Shown: positions 36,389 to 45,343 of the stretch, in pieces
Layout of the letters: each line of letters starts with the position of its first letter
How positions within the stretch are numbered: the stretch's first letter is position 1
Origin: Cupriavidus sp. EM10
GTDB taxonomy: Bacteria; Pseudomonadota; Gammaproteobacteria; Burkholderiales; Burkholderiaceae
DNA length: 64,000 nucleotides
Direction: 5' to 3'
NCBI RefSeq assembly: GCF_018729255.1
Contig: NZ_CP076061.1
Coordinates: 2,232,001-2,296,000, forward strand
Translations under genes and position numbers: made by a program
The notes under the pieces: generated by a model
Databases searched by the model: none
Seen by the model: only the letters and a program-made list of their open reading frames with translations
What the model was told of the DNA's origin: nothing

Positions 36389-37731
36389 TTACCCCATTCG
36401 AACTGCCGATCGTTGCCCTTGATCGATGACGTCGGACCGCTGGGCACCTTGCTGAAACCTGTCGATATCCTGCTTGGGGCGAATCAAGAAGATGGCTGTG
36501 AGGCCGCCCAAGAGAATCAATGTGCCGGCAAAGGCGAAGCCGGAGCGAAAACCCGCATACGTGTCCACGCCAATATCCACTGCGTGTCCCATGACCCACG
36601 GTGCGCCGATGCCAGCCAACGTATAGACGGCGTTGTTGATGCCGAGCATTGCACCCCGTTGCGTGGAAGGGCTGATTTCTGCAATGAGCGCTGCGCCAAG
36701 GTTGATCATGACGCTGCCGGTAGCGAAGCTCCCGATGATCAGCAGGATCTGCAAGAGGCCACCATCGATACGGGAAAGCCCAATCATGGAAAGGCCTGAG
36801 ACCATGACGCAGCTACCGCCGAGCAAGCCTCTGGCGGCCCGACTGCTCCATCCACGTGCCAGGAGACGCTGTGAAGCAAAGCCTATAGACGGCGCCAGGA
36901 AGATCTGCGCCACGGAGGGCAGGGCCACAATCCAGCCTGCCTGCGTGGCCGAATATCCAACGCCCTTTACCAGAAACACCGGTAGCCAAATCACCGCCAG
37001 TGTGAGCGCCCAGTACGCAGAGAACGAACCCAGCATTGAGCCGACAGCGGTGCGACAGGTCAGGAGCTTGCGATAGGGGATTCGCGGAAGTTCATTGCAT
37101 CCCACTCCACCTGCGCGGGTCCCACAACCTGTGCCTTCCTTGCCGAACACCAGCCAGAAAACGAGCCAGACCAGGCCGACCACGCCGAGAAAACCGAAGG
37201 CGGCGTGCCAGTCGTAGCTGACGATGATCCACGTCAGGAGCGGCGCCGAGATGCCTGTGCCGAGGACTGATCCGATACCGACTAGTGCGGAAGGAAAAGT
37301 CCGCTGCTTGTCGGAGAACCACTTGTATACGGCGTGTAGCGCGACTGGGTAGGCTGGACCTTCGCCCGCGCCGAGGATGACCCGATTGGCGATAAGCATC
37401 GGCAGGGTCACCGCGCCGATCATCGGGAGCTGGACAATGGCCCAAAGCAAGGCCATTGAGGCGATAACCACCTTGCTCGACACGCGATTGGCGATGAATC
37501 CACCAAGGATGGCGGAAATGGAGAAGAGCAAAAAGAAAGAGCTGCCTACGCGGCCAAACTCCTCGTGGGTGAGATTGAGCTCCTTGATGATCGGCACCGC
37601 GGCTAGGCCAATGATCGCCTTGTCAGCGAAGTTGATCATCATGAAAACGGAAAGCAGGGCTACGACGACCCATGCTTGCCGAGGGGGCGTTGTTCGAGTG
37701 ATTCCGGGACTGATGCCTTGCCAGTTGCCAC
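36389..37731 (-). CDS. MFS transporter, anion:cation symporter type (frameshifted)
   Basis: A 12-segment major facilitator (about 448 residues repaired). The conserved start FMMINFADKAIIGLAAVPI and FGRVGSSFFLLFSISAILGG fit the ACS family of organic-anion importers. GTG 37731 follows GGAGAC and reads VATGKASVPESLEQRP; adding one C at the run 37683-37687 continues as PRQAWVVVALLSVFMM and supplies a complete first membrane helix, so a missing base is likely. It is the first gene of the operon with the MmsA-like enzyme and lpd, and an IclR-operator-like site lies about 90 bases upstream. Confidence 0.85.
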
Positions 37732-37817
37732 GAGTTGTCTCCAGTGCTGTCCTGTCGCCCGTTCATCTTTGTGAATGGGACCATTGGTCTTTTTTGTGAA
37801 TGTTATAAGCCAAAACA

Positions 37818-37836
37818 ATGGAACGCAACGTTTCAT
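37818..37836. promoter_or_regulatory. IclR-operator-like inverted repeat, site 1
   Basis: ATGGAACGCAACGTTTCAT has 8-base arms around CAA with one mismatch. It lies 87 bases upstream of the MFS start. Confidence 0.55.
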
Positions 37837-37940
37837 TTCTAGGGTTTACCCTTTATAAATGAGCTCACGGCAACCACAGAGTGTCCTGACGAGGACTCTG
37901 CGCCGCTTTAGTGGCGAAAGTTCGGGTAAACGGTAATGAA

Positions 37941-37957
37941 TGGAACGAAATGTTCCA
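37941..37957. promoter_or_regulatory. IclR-operator-like inverted repeat, site 2
   Basis: TGGAAC-GAAAT-GTTCCA has perfect six-base arms. It lies between the MFS operon and the first IclR gene, so it could serve autoregulation. Confidence 0.6.
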
Positions 37958-38230
37958 CTATGCTTGAGTGTGTGGGCGCGTAAGCGCAAACTCTGTCCCC
38001 AAAAGCGAGGTCCAGCGATGCTTCGACATTTCAGTCGGTGGCGGGAAGTACTGCGGCGGCTTGGTGCCTTCAGGGTGGCGTCCCGGCACTGGTTAATGCT
38101 CATCTATCACGCGTCTGCAACCTGCGCGATCCAGTGGGTTATCGACGATTCGCATTCCGCGGCGCACGACGAACCGTCTCGGAGGTCGCCCTGGTGGGGA
38201 CCTAGCAACGCGCGAACCCGCAGGATCTTT

Positions 38231-39031
38231 ATGGCTTATTGCGAACAAACTGAGAATGGCAACTCGTCCCAAGACGGAAGTCTTGTGCCAAACGCGACTT
38301 CCGCCGATTACACCCTGCGCATCCTGGGTCTCGTCGCAGGTGCTAGTCGCGGCGCCACTGCCGTAGAGCTTTCCAGCCACCTCGCGCTGTCGAAGTCCAC
38401 CATTGAACGAATCTGTAGTGGCCTCGTGACACAGGGCTACCTTGCGCGAGACTTGGCGGACGGCCACTATGTTCGGGGCCCGGCGCTTCGGCGTCTGGCG
38501 CTGAATGCACTCAATCGACGGGAACTCCGGGCCAAACGACAAAGCGTTCTGATGGAACTCGTCGCTGAGGTAGGGGAGAGCAGCAATTTCACTACCTTGG
38601 ACGGCGCAAGTGTGCTTTACCTGGATCGCGTGGAGGCGCCGTGGCCTTGGCGCCTGACTCTTGAGCCAGGTGCAAAGGTCCCATTGCATTGCACGGCAAG
38701 CGGCAAGCTTTTTTTGGCCCTGATGCCGCATGGACGGCGTGAACAACTGATGGCGCAAAGCTGCATGGACGCGCTCACGCCGGCCACCATCGTCTCGCTC
38801 GAGGCACTGCGACGTGAGTGTGCGGAGATCGCCGGATACGGATATGCGCTGGATCGTGAGGAGTTTGTCCCCGGCCTGGTTGCGATTGCTGTTCCAGTCC
38901 TAGACGCGGCAGGAAAGGTCTGGGGGGCCATATCCGTTCATGGTCCCGCGGTCCGCATGACCGCCACGGATGCTGTGGCCAAATTGCCGGCGCTCCATCG
39001 TGCCGCGAAACAGATGGCGGATCTGCTGTGA
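38231..39031 (+). CDS. IclR-family regulator, first of a tandem pair
   Basis: The 266-residue regulator has an IclR winged helix (DYTLRILGLVAGASRGATAV, HLALSKSTIERICSGLVTQG, residues 20-85) and an effector domain with TTLDGASVLYLDRVEAPWP, PLHCTASGKLFLALM and GYALDREEFVPGLVAIAVPV. ATG 38231 is used; the frame is open to 37940 but that part covers operator DNA. It is followed after 159 bases by a closely related IclR gene. Two operator-like repeats precede it. The effector is probably a small acid from the local pathway. Confidence 0.9.
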   Translation: MAYCEQTENGNSSQDGSLVPNATSADYTLRILGLVAGASRGATAVELSSHLALSKSTIERICSGLVTQGYLARDLADGHYVRGPALRRLALNALNRRELRAKRQSVLMELVAEVGESSNFTTLDGASVLYLDRVEAPWPWRLTLEPGAKVPLHCTASGKLFLALMPHGRREQLMAQSCMDALTPATIVSLEALRRECAEIAGYGYALDREEFVPGLVAIAVPVLDAAGKVWGAISVHGPAVRMTATDAVAKLPALHRAAKQMADLL

Positions 39032-39102
39032 ACCCTGCGTAATAGTTGATAGCGAATCCGCCCGTGATACCATTTATTCAACATTGGAGCGTCCTGACCC
39101 GT

Positions 39103-39120
39103 TGAAATGGAACGATTTCA
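39103..39120. promoter_or_regulatory. Inverted repeat upstream of the second IclR gene
   Basis: TGAAAT-GGAACG-ATTTCA has perfect six-base arms and contains the TGGAACG half-site of the recurring motif. It lies 71 bases before the start at 39191. Confidence 0.45.
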
Positions 39121-39190
39121 TCGCACGGGTCCAGTGGACGGTACTCGACGGGCGGGATGGGCCTGCCCCTCAGTTCACCAAGACCAAGCC

Positions 39191-40048
39191 ATGGAAACTC
39201 AACGAATCGGTCGGAACACGAAACCTAAGAAATTGAATGGGAGGGTTTCGGCGCCCGCCAAGAACACGCCCGCGGCTGACGCTGCCGTATCGGGCGCACC
39301 GTCGCTTGGCGGTGCCATGGCCGACCGAACGCTGAGGCTGCTGCATGCTGTAGCGGGGGCCAGCCGTGCGATGACCTTGGCGGATCTTGTCGCAGAGCTG
39401 GGCCTGCCGAAGGCGACCACCCATCGATTGTGTGCGCAGCTCCTCGCGAGTGGATACCTTGCGCGGGATGTTGATGAGCGATTCTATGTGGTGGGCCCAA
39501 CGCTCCGTCGGCTTGCACTCGATACCCTGAACCACGACGGATTGCGAGGACTTCGCCACGAGGTTCTCGCCTCTCTGGTACAAGAGGTCGGTGAGACATG
39601 CAATTTCACCACGCTGGATGGCGCCAGCGTGATGTATCTGGATCGCGTGGAAGCCCCGTGGCCTTGGCGCCTGACGCTTGATGCGGGAGCTCATGTACCT
39701 CTCCACTGCACCGCCAGCGGCAAGTTGTTCCTGGGGTTGATGGCGCCGGCTCAGCGAGAGGCACTGTTGGCCCAGTTGCCATTGGAACCGCTTACGCCGA
39801 CTAGCATCACGTCTACGCAAGCTTTGCGCACAGAGTGCGAGAAGATCGCCGTCAATGGGTATGCATTGGATCAGGAGGAATTCATTCCTGGCTTGGTGGC
39901 TATTGCCGTACCTGTGCTTGACGGACAAGGGATCGCGAGGGCCGCAATCTCCGTTCATGCGCCATCGGCACGCATGAACGTCGAATCCGCAATTGGTAAG
40001 CTGCCCGCCTTGCGCGAAGCCGCGGCAAGAATGCGAGGCCTTCTGTAG
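39191..40048 (+). CDS. IclR-family regulator, second of a tandem pair
   Basis: A 285-residue IclR protein closely resembling the one at 38231 over its whole length: winged helix ADRTLRLLHAVAGASRAMTL and ELGLPKATTHRLCAQLLASG, effector domain TTLDGASVMYLDRVEAPWP, PLHCTASGKLFLGLM, GYALDQEEFIPGLVAIAVPV. A lysine- and alanine-rich leader (residues 1-45) precedes the domain. ATG 39191 is used instead of the operator-overlapping frame from 39107. The pair probably arose by tandem duplication and may bind related sites with different effectors. Confidence 0.9.
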   Translation: METQRIGRNTKPKKLNGRVSAPAKNTPAADAAVSGAPSLGGAMADRTLRLLHAVAGASRAMTLADLVAELGLPKATTHRLCAQLLASGYLARDVDERFYVVGPTLRRLALDTLNHDGLRGLRHEVLASLVQEVGETCNFTTLDGASVMYLDRVEAPWPWRLTLDAGAHVPLHCTASGKLFLGLMAPAQREALLAQLPLEPLTPTSITSTQALRTECEKIAVNGYALDQEEFIPGLVAIAVPVLDGQGIARAAISVHAPSARMNVESAIGKLPALREAAARMRGLL

Positions 40049-40105
40049 ATTCCAGGACGCCGGTACCACACAAATGGTACCGGTCTTCACGATGCGTGGT
40101 TGTCG

Positions 40106-41080
40106 CTACTCGACCACGATGCCTGCTGTCTTGATCAGCGCGGCGTAAGTCTTGATGTCACTGTCAAGGCGCGTCTTCAGATCTTCTGCGCCACTAATCC
40201 GCAGATCTGCTCCCTGTTGGCGTATCGCTTCGGCGGTAGCCGGTGTTCGCATCTTGCTCAACGCGGCTTGCAGTCGGTCCAGGATGGGCTTCGGCGTGCC
40301 AGCCGGTGCCATGAGTCCGTACCATGCCCCTGCTTCGTAGCCGGCAACGCCCGATTCCGCAATCGTGGGAATGTTGGGCAGTACCGGCCACCGCGACTTG
40401 CTTGCAACGGCCAGGATTTTCACCTTCCCGGCGTCATACGCACCGCGCACTGCGGCGAGGTGGGAAAACACAATGGGAACATGTCCGGCGATCACATCTG
40501 CCATCGCAGGACTGGCGCCTTTATAGGAGATGTTCCGGATCTGCACACCCGCCATGCGATTGAACATTTCCGCGGCAAGGTGCGCAGGGCTGCCTGGACC
40601 TGCGGAGGCGTAAGCCAAGCCGCCCGGATCGCTTTTGGCCGCTTTGATCAGATCGGCGACGGTATTCGCCTTGAAATCACGATTGACCACCAGGCAGTTC
40701 GGCACGTCGGCAATGATCGAGATTGGCGTCAGATCGCGGGTCGGGCTATAGGTCAGCTTGGGAAAGAGCGTGACGTTCACGGCGTTCGTGCTACTCGCCA
40801 AGAGCAAGGTGTAGCCGTCCGGGGCTGCTTTGGCGACAGAGTCCGACCCGATATTGGTCCCAGCTCCCGGCTTGTTTTCCACGACAACGGGTGTGCCCAG
40901 CTCCGTGGACAGAACGCGACCAATGTAGCGACCCAAATAGTCAGAAATGGCTCCCGCAGGGTAGGGCACAACTAGCTTGATGGGCTTCGAGGGCCAAGCT
41001 GCCTGGGCGTTTCCGAGTTCGGGGAAAAGTGCGCACGTGGTGCTGCCTGCGATCGCCAGCATGGCGCGTCGTCGATTCAT
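40106..41080 (-). CDS. Bug/TctC-type periplasmic solute receptor, orphan (1 of 3)
   Basis: The 324-residue protein has signal peptide MNRRRAMLAIAGSTTCALFP and the Bug family start WPSKPIKLVVPYPAGAISDYL, followed by NKPGAGTNIGSD and YEAGAWYGLMAPAGTPKPI. Bug proteins bind small carboxylates or amides, sometimes as sensors without a transporter. No TctA or TctB membrane gene is present in the window. It resembles the receptor at 59594 more than the one at 48518. It is convergent with the second IclR gene and divergent from the YeiH exporter gene. Confidence 0.9.
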   Translation of the reverse strand: MNRRRAMLAIAGSTTCALFPELGNAQAAWPSKPIKLVVPYPAGAISDYLGRYIGRVLSTELGTPVVVENKPGAGTNIGSDSVAKAAPDGYTLLLASSTNAVNVTLFPKLTYSPTRDLTPISIIADVPNCLVVNRDFKANTVADLIKAAKSDPGGLAYASAGPGSPAHLAAEMFNRMAGVQIRNISYKGASPAMADVIAGHVPIVFSHLAAVRGAYDAGKVKILAVASKSRWPVLPNIPTIAESGVAGYEAGAWYGLMAPAGTPKPILDRLQAALSKMRTPATAEAIRQQGADLRISGAEDLKTRLDSDIKTYAALIKTAGIVVE

Positions 41081-41161
41081 GATGCCTTGTCTCCATTTTT
41101 GTTTGTGCGGGCGAGTACCGGCAAATGCTCGTCCGTGGACAGGATCATATCTCGGATGAAG

Positions 41162-41178
41162 TGGAACGAAAAGGACCA
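41162..41178. promoter_or_regulatory. IclR-operator-like site, degenerate
   Basis: TGGAAC-GAAAA-GGACCA matches the recurring motif with two mismatches in the right arm. It lies 82 bases upstream of the Bug receptor start at 41080. Confidence 0.35.
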
Positions 41179-41203
41179 AAAAGAAATGAACATAGCCAGT
41201 AAT

Positions 41204-41220
41204 AGGTACAATATGTTCCA
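41204..41220. promoter_or_regulatory. IclR-operator-like site between Bug receptor and YeiH gene
   Basis: AGGTAC-AATAT-GTTCCA keeps a perfect right arm and most of the left arm of the recurring motif. It could serve both divergent genes. Confidence 0.45.
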
Positions 41221-41343
41221 TAACATGGTGGTGCGATGACGTCAAATCGGGATTTTGGGTAAGACTTAGCGATATATCCAGTTTTACTGGTCAAGTGGCG
41301 GCGCTTAGGCTGACAACACAACTGTCATTCTCTGAGCTCTCCT

Positions 41344-42435
41344 ATGTCGACTGCGCCGGCCCCTTCCACTGCTTCATCCATCGCCCCTCCGTCGGGATTG
41401 ACCCTATGGCGGCAGCGCATCCTGACGCTGATTCCGTTGGCCGCAATCGCGTGGCTCGCGCAATCGTTGGCGAACCATCCGACCATTTCGGGATACGGTC
41501 TCTCGGCGTTGACGCTTGCCATTGGCGCGGGCATGGTGGCAGCTAACACCATGCCCAAGGAGTGGCTTATGCCACTGGCGCCGGGGATGCAATTTGCCCG
41601 GCACTACCTGCTGCGCTGGGGTGTTGCCCTCTATGGGCTTCGCCTGACGTTTGGCGCGATTGCGGCCCTTGGGGTCGGTGGTGTGGTCCTGCCACTGGCG
41701 ATGCTTGTTGGAACCCTGATTGTCGGAACCTGGCTAGGATCCAGCGTGTTGGGTCTGAGTCGGCGTGAAGCCATACTGGTGAGCGCCGGGAGCGCGGTGT
41801 GTGGTGCAGCGGCAGCAATTGCGGTGTCGTCCGTCGTGAGGACCAATGACCGGCAAACCGCAGTGGCGGTCGCGACGGTCGTGCTGTTTGGTACTGCGGG
41901 AATGTTCCTTTACCCTTGGATGTATGAACTGCTGACCCAGCACTGGCACCTGGCCATTAGCGAGAAGAGCTTCGGCATTTTTACTGGTGCAACGCTGCAT
42001 GAAGTTGCCCAGGTGATCGCGGCAGGCAAGATGGTGAGCGACGCCACGGCCGATGCGGCTGTCGTCACCAAGATGGTCCGGGTGCTGGCATTGGCGCCGC
42101 TGCTGCTAGTCATGGCGCTCTGGCCGAAGACCAGTTGGTCGCAGGAATCCAGCGACTCGCGAAATCTGCGGGGCCTGCTTAAGTCGGTCCCCTGGTTCGC
42201 GATCGCATTCGTCGCCGTGATGGGTGTGAATTCCGCTGAGTTGGTACCGTCGGCCTGGAAACCCGGGCTGACAGCGCTGGACAACTGGATGCTCGCCTGT
42301 GCGATGCTGGCCATTGGGCTGCAAACACGCATTGGTGATCTCCTCCGCGCGGGACGAGCGCCATTGGTACTCGCGGGTCTGCTGTTCGTCTTTCTTATGG
42401 TGGCCGGTGCGGCGCTCGGCATGCTCCTCGTCTGA
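41344..42435 (+). CDS. YeiH/UPF0324-family putative sulfate or sulfite exporter
   Basis: The 363-residue membrane protein has about ten hydrophobic segments and UPF0324 family motifs: LALTIGAGM-like LTLAIGAGMVAANT, GIALYGLRLTF-like GVALYGLRLTFGAIA, SAGSAVCGAAAAIAV and the characteristic TGATLHEVAQVIAAG near residue 220. Members are often found beside taurine and other sulfonate degradation genes, where a role in sulfate or sulfite export has been suggested. ATG 41344 gives a polar N terminus before the first helix. A second candidate sulfite exporter, TauE-like, lies at 53551. Confidence 0.82.
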   Translation: MSTAPAPSTASSIAPPSGLTLWRQRILTLIPLAAIAWLAQSLANHPTISGYGLSALTLAIGAGMVAANTMPKEWLMPLAPGMQFARHYLLRWGVALYGLRLTFGAIAALGVGGVVLPLAMLVGTLIVGTWLGSSVLGLSRREAILVSAGSAVCGAAAAIAVSSVVRTNDRQTAVAVATVVLFGTAGMFLYPWMYELLTQHWHLAISEKSFGIFTGATLHEVAQVIAAGKMVSDATADAAVVTKMVRVLALAPLLLVMALWPKTSWSQESSDSRNLRGLLKSVPWFAIAFVAVMGVNSAELVPSAWKPGLTALDNWMLACAMLAIGLQTRIGDLLRAGRAPLVLAGLLFVFLMVAGAALGMLLV

Positions 42436-42672
42436 ACCTGCCTGAAGGAGTAGACGACTACTGGGCAGCGGGATAGCCGGCATCGCACTTCACGATATGC
42501 AGTCTCGTGTAGCGCCCCACGCTTCGTGGGGCGCTCAGCATTGCGCGCCATGTTCGCCTCGAACGCGGCGGTCGGCGAGACGCAAAGGGCTCGCCCAAGG
42601 CCGTCGAGCCCTTTGCCTCGGCCTCGCCGAGAGCAGGTGGCAGAACGCTGCCACCTCGCTACATCCGAATCT
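42436..42672. repeat. Intergenic region with three successive hairpins
   Basis: Three perfect inverted repeats follow each other: 42511-42535 (arms AGCGCCCCACG/CGTGGGGCGCT, loop 3), 42582-42616 (arms GCAAAGGGCTCG/CGAGCCCTTTGC, loop 11) and 42635-42656 (arms AGGTGGCAG/CTGCCACCT, loop 4). They lie between the convergent YeiH and SnoaL-like genes and may act as a bidirectional terminator, though T runs are lacking. Confidence 0.65.
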
Positions 42673-43100
42673 TCAGTACGTGGCCGGACCCAGCTTCGGG
42701 TCGATTTGCCACGTTTCGCTGACGATCTTGTTGTCGCGATACGTCAGCACGTAGCGGACTTTAATAGGCTGCTTGCCCTGAAACGTGACATTGGCCGTCA
42801 CGCTAGAACCCTTCGGATTCGAGGCTTCCTCGACCTTGTCCACCGCGACCTTCATGGTGCCCTGAGACTTGGTGAATTTTCCCAGACTTGGCGAATGGCG
42901 TCGACGCCTGTATAGGTCCCGTCCAAAGGCCCACCGACCCAGACGAAGTGCGCTGCGTCTGCGTAGCCGTGCATCACCGCTGCGACATCTCCTGCAGCGA
43001 TAGCTTGAAAGTGGGTCTGGGCGTCGGAAGCCGCGGGCGCAGCGACTGCGCTCAATGCCGTGAATGCCATTGCCGATGCGACGAAAATTCTCTTGAACAT
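42673..43100 (-). CDS. Secreted SnoaL/NTF2-like protein (frameshifted)
   Basis: About 142 residues when repaired. The signal peptide MFKRIFVASAMAFTALSAVA is followed by a small NTF2-like fold (HFQAIAAGDVAAVMHGYADA, FVWVGGPLDGTYTGVDAIRQVW) similar to SgcJ/EcaC-type DUF4440 proteins. The frame is lost at TTTT 42877-42880; one more A on the coding strand gives WEKFTKSQGTMKVAVDKVEE and continues to the stop at 42673. Role unknown; such proteins can bind or modify small molecules in the periplasm. Confidence 0.75.
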
Positions 43101-43585
43101 ATGGGTCTCCATGAGAGGTTTGCGATGGACTGCAAAGCGGTAAACCTTTTCACGAACCGATTTATTCCACTGTGCCTCGCACATTTGCGCTGACCCGGAC
43201 GAGTTGGTAGTGCCGACGCTCCGACGGGTCGTCAATGCTTCGGTGCGCGGCACCAATACCTGCCCGCCGCGGAGGCGCTAGGCACTCCGGGTTGCGCGAT
43301 CCTGGGAAAGGGTTGAGTTCATCCGCGCCGTGCCGCCAGTTCGGCGATCCACTGAATGCCGGCGCGCATTGCAGCGACATCCCGGGAGCGGTGAGTGGTC
43401 CGCATTTGGCACCCAACGATGTGCGTTTTGGAACTCTCCCGCCCGATGCATGCTGGCTTCGAGGGTTAACCCCTGTACTGTTCCGGCTTCATGAGGGTAG
43501 ATATTTAGAAATGGAACGTTGCGTTCCAAATAAACATTGTCTAAGATGCTTTCACTACGATCACAACACGACAGGCGAGTGAGAC
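43101..43585. promoter_or_regulatory. Control region upstream of the GMC-sulfatase operon
   Basis: No gene recognised in these 485 bases. The last 80 bases are AT-rich and contain the best copy of the recurring inverted repeat (43512-43528), 58 bases before the GMC start. Confidence 0.55.
43512..43528. promoter_or_regulatory. IclR-operator-like inverted repeat, perfect copy
   Basis: TGGAACG-TTG-CGTTCCA has perfect seven-base arms. It sits 58 bases upstream of the GMC oxidoreductase start, a suitable place for repression or activation of the long rightward operon. Confidence 0.65.
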
Positions 43586-45262
43586 ATGTCTGAAGAATTC
43601 GATTTCATCATTGTGGGAGCCGGCTCCGCGGGAGCCACGCTCGCAGCGCGTTTGACTGAAAACCCCAATACGCGCGTGCTTCTGCTGGAAGCGGGTCCGC
43701 CAGACAAGTCGATGTGGATTCATCTCCCGATCGGTTACGGCAAGACGATGTGGGATTCGCGTGTCAACTGGCGCTTCGAAACGGAGCCGGATCCGGGCAT
43801 GAATAACCGACGGATCTACTGGCCGCGCGGAAAGACGCTCGGTGGTTCAAGCTCGATCAATGGTCTGATCTATATCCGGGGGCAACGCGAGGATTACGAC
43901 CTGTGGTCGGCGCTCGGCAATGAGGGATGGTCTTTCGACGAAGTTCTGCCGTACTTCCGGAAGTCGGAAGGCAACCAGCGTGGCGCGAGCATGTATCACG
44001 GTGGCGAAGGCCCGCTCAAGATTTCGGATGTGGGCAAGAAGCACGAACTGATCGAGGCATTCATTGCGGGGGCAGAACAGACGGGTGTTCCGCGCAACGA
44101 CGACTTCAACGGCGCGACCCAAGAGGGCGCTGGGTACTATCAGCTCACAACCGATCGTGGCCGCCGCTGCAGCACGGCGCGCGCCTTTCTGACGCCGGCA
44201 CGGAACCGCCCGAACCTTTGCGTCGAAACGGAAGCTCAGGCGACTGGACTGATCTATGAGGGACGCCGGGTCGTTGGCGTGAACTATATGCAGGCCGGGG
44301 TCAGGCGCTCGGCTCGCTGCCGCGCCGAGGTGCTGCTGGCAGCGGGTGCCATTCAGTCACCGCAACTGTTGCAATTGTCGGGTATTGGCCCGAAGGATCT
44401 GCTCGCAAAGTTCGGGATTCCCGTCGTGCAGGATCTGAAGGGCGTTGGCGAAAACTTGCAGGATCACCTGCAGGTACGGCTCTACTACGAATGCACCAAG
44501 CCGATCACCACGAACGACGAACTCAATTCCTGGATCGGCAAGGCCAAGATTGGTCTGCAGTGGCTGCTATATCGCAGCGGTCCGCTGGCAGTGGGTATCA
44601 ACCAAGGCGGTTGCTTTATGCGTGCTCTCAAGGATGAGCACGGTCGGCCGGTGGCTGCCACACCCGACATCCAGTTTCACGTCTCCACACTGTCTGCTGA
44701 CATGGCCGGCGGGAAAGTTCATCCGTTCTCTGGCTTCACACTGTCGATCTGCCAACTGCGCCCCGAATCGAAGGGCTACGTGCGGATCTCTTCGCCGGAC
44801 CCGTTGGCCGCGCCAGAAATGCAGGGGTACTACCTTGCGACGGAGCTCGATCAACGGACGACCATTGCTGGCGTCCGGGCCGCTCGGGAAATCGCCAATT
44901 CGGCGGCAATGCGTCCGTATGTAAAGCGCGAGTTCAAGCCTGGCCCGGAGACCAACTCTGACGAGGAACTGCTGGAGTTCTGCAGGAACCACGGCGCGAC
45001 CATCTTTCATCCGATTGGCACGGCAAAGATGGGAACCGACGACATGTCGGTGGTCGATTCACGCCTGAGGGTGCACGGCGTCCAGGGCCTGCGCGTAGTC
45101 GACTGTTCGGTGATGCCGACACTTGTGTCCGGCAATACGAATGCCCCAGCCATCATGGTGGCGGAGAAGGCCGCCGACATCATTCGCGAAGACTATAGCG
45201 GTAAGGGAACGGGCCGGTCCCGAAGCATCAATACAGGGAAAACCATGGAGATTGTCTCGTAG
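43586..45262 (+). CDS. GMC-family FAD alcohol dehydrogenase (choline dehydrogenase-like)
   Basis: The 558-residue flavoenzyme should oxidise a primary alcohol to an aldehyde. It has the FAD site FIIVGAGSAGATLAARLTE, GMC signature 1 WPRGKTLGGSSSINGLIYIR, signature 2 AGAIQSPQLLQLSGIGP, and the catalytic HPIGTAKMG with the later NTNAPAIMVAEKAADI. There is no signal peptide. In sulfonate-using bacteria a GMC enzyme can act as isethionate dehydrogenase feeding sulfoacetaldehyde to Xsc; the xsc operon 14 kb away makes that possible. The adjacent sulfatase suggests the alcohol could instead come from a sulfate ester. Substrate undecided. Confidence 0.9.
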   Translation: MSEEFDFIIVGAGSAGATLAARLTENPNTRVLLLEAGPPDKSMWIHLPIGYGKTMWDSRVNWRFETEPDPGMNNRRIYWPRGKTLGGSSSINGLIYIRGQREDYDLWSALGNEGWSFDEVLPYFRKSEGNQRGASMYHGGEGPLKISDVGKKHELIEAFIAGAEQTGVPRNDDFNGATQEGAGYYQLTTDRGRRCSTARAFLTPARNRPNLCVETEAQATGLIYEGRRVVGVNYMQAGVRRSARCRAEVLLAAGAIQSPQLLQLSGIGPKDLLAKFGIPVVQDLKGVGENLQDHLQVRLYYECTKPITTNDELNSWIGKAKIGLQWLLYRSGPLAVGINQGGCFMRALKDEHGRPVAATPDIQFHVSTLSADMAGGKVHPFSGFTLSICQLRPESKGYVRISSPDPLAAPEMQGYYLATELDQRTTIAGVRAAREIANSAAMRPYVKREFKPGPETNSDEELLEFCRNHGATIFHPIGTAKMGTDDMSVVDSRLRVHGVQGLRVVDCSVMPTLVSGNTNAPAIMVAEKAADIIREDYSGKGTGRSRSINTGKTMEIVS

Positions 45263-45343
45263 TTGTTCCCTCCCCATTAGGTCCAGAATTAACCTGCTAC
45301 ATCCGAAACCCAAAACATGCTATCCACGAAAGGAGACACTGGA

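Larger units (their letters stand above)
37732..38230. promoter_or_regulatory. Divergent control region of the MFS operon and first IclR gene
   Basis: No gene is supported here although a frame is open from 37940. The region is AT-richer than its flanks and holds two copies of the recurring inverted repeat, listed separately (37818 and 37941). Both the leftward transport operon and the rightward regulator could be controlled from it. Confidence 0.6.

Noticed and set aside
37940..38230. N-terminal extension of the first IclR gene from 37940
   Set aside because: It would begin inside an operator-like inverted repeat and encodes residues unlike any IclR; the domain starts just after ATG 38231.
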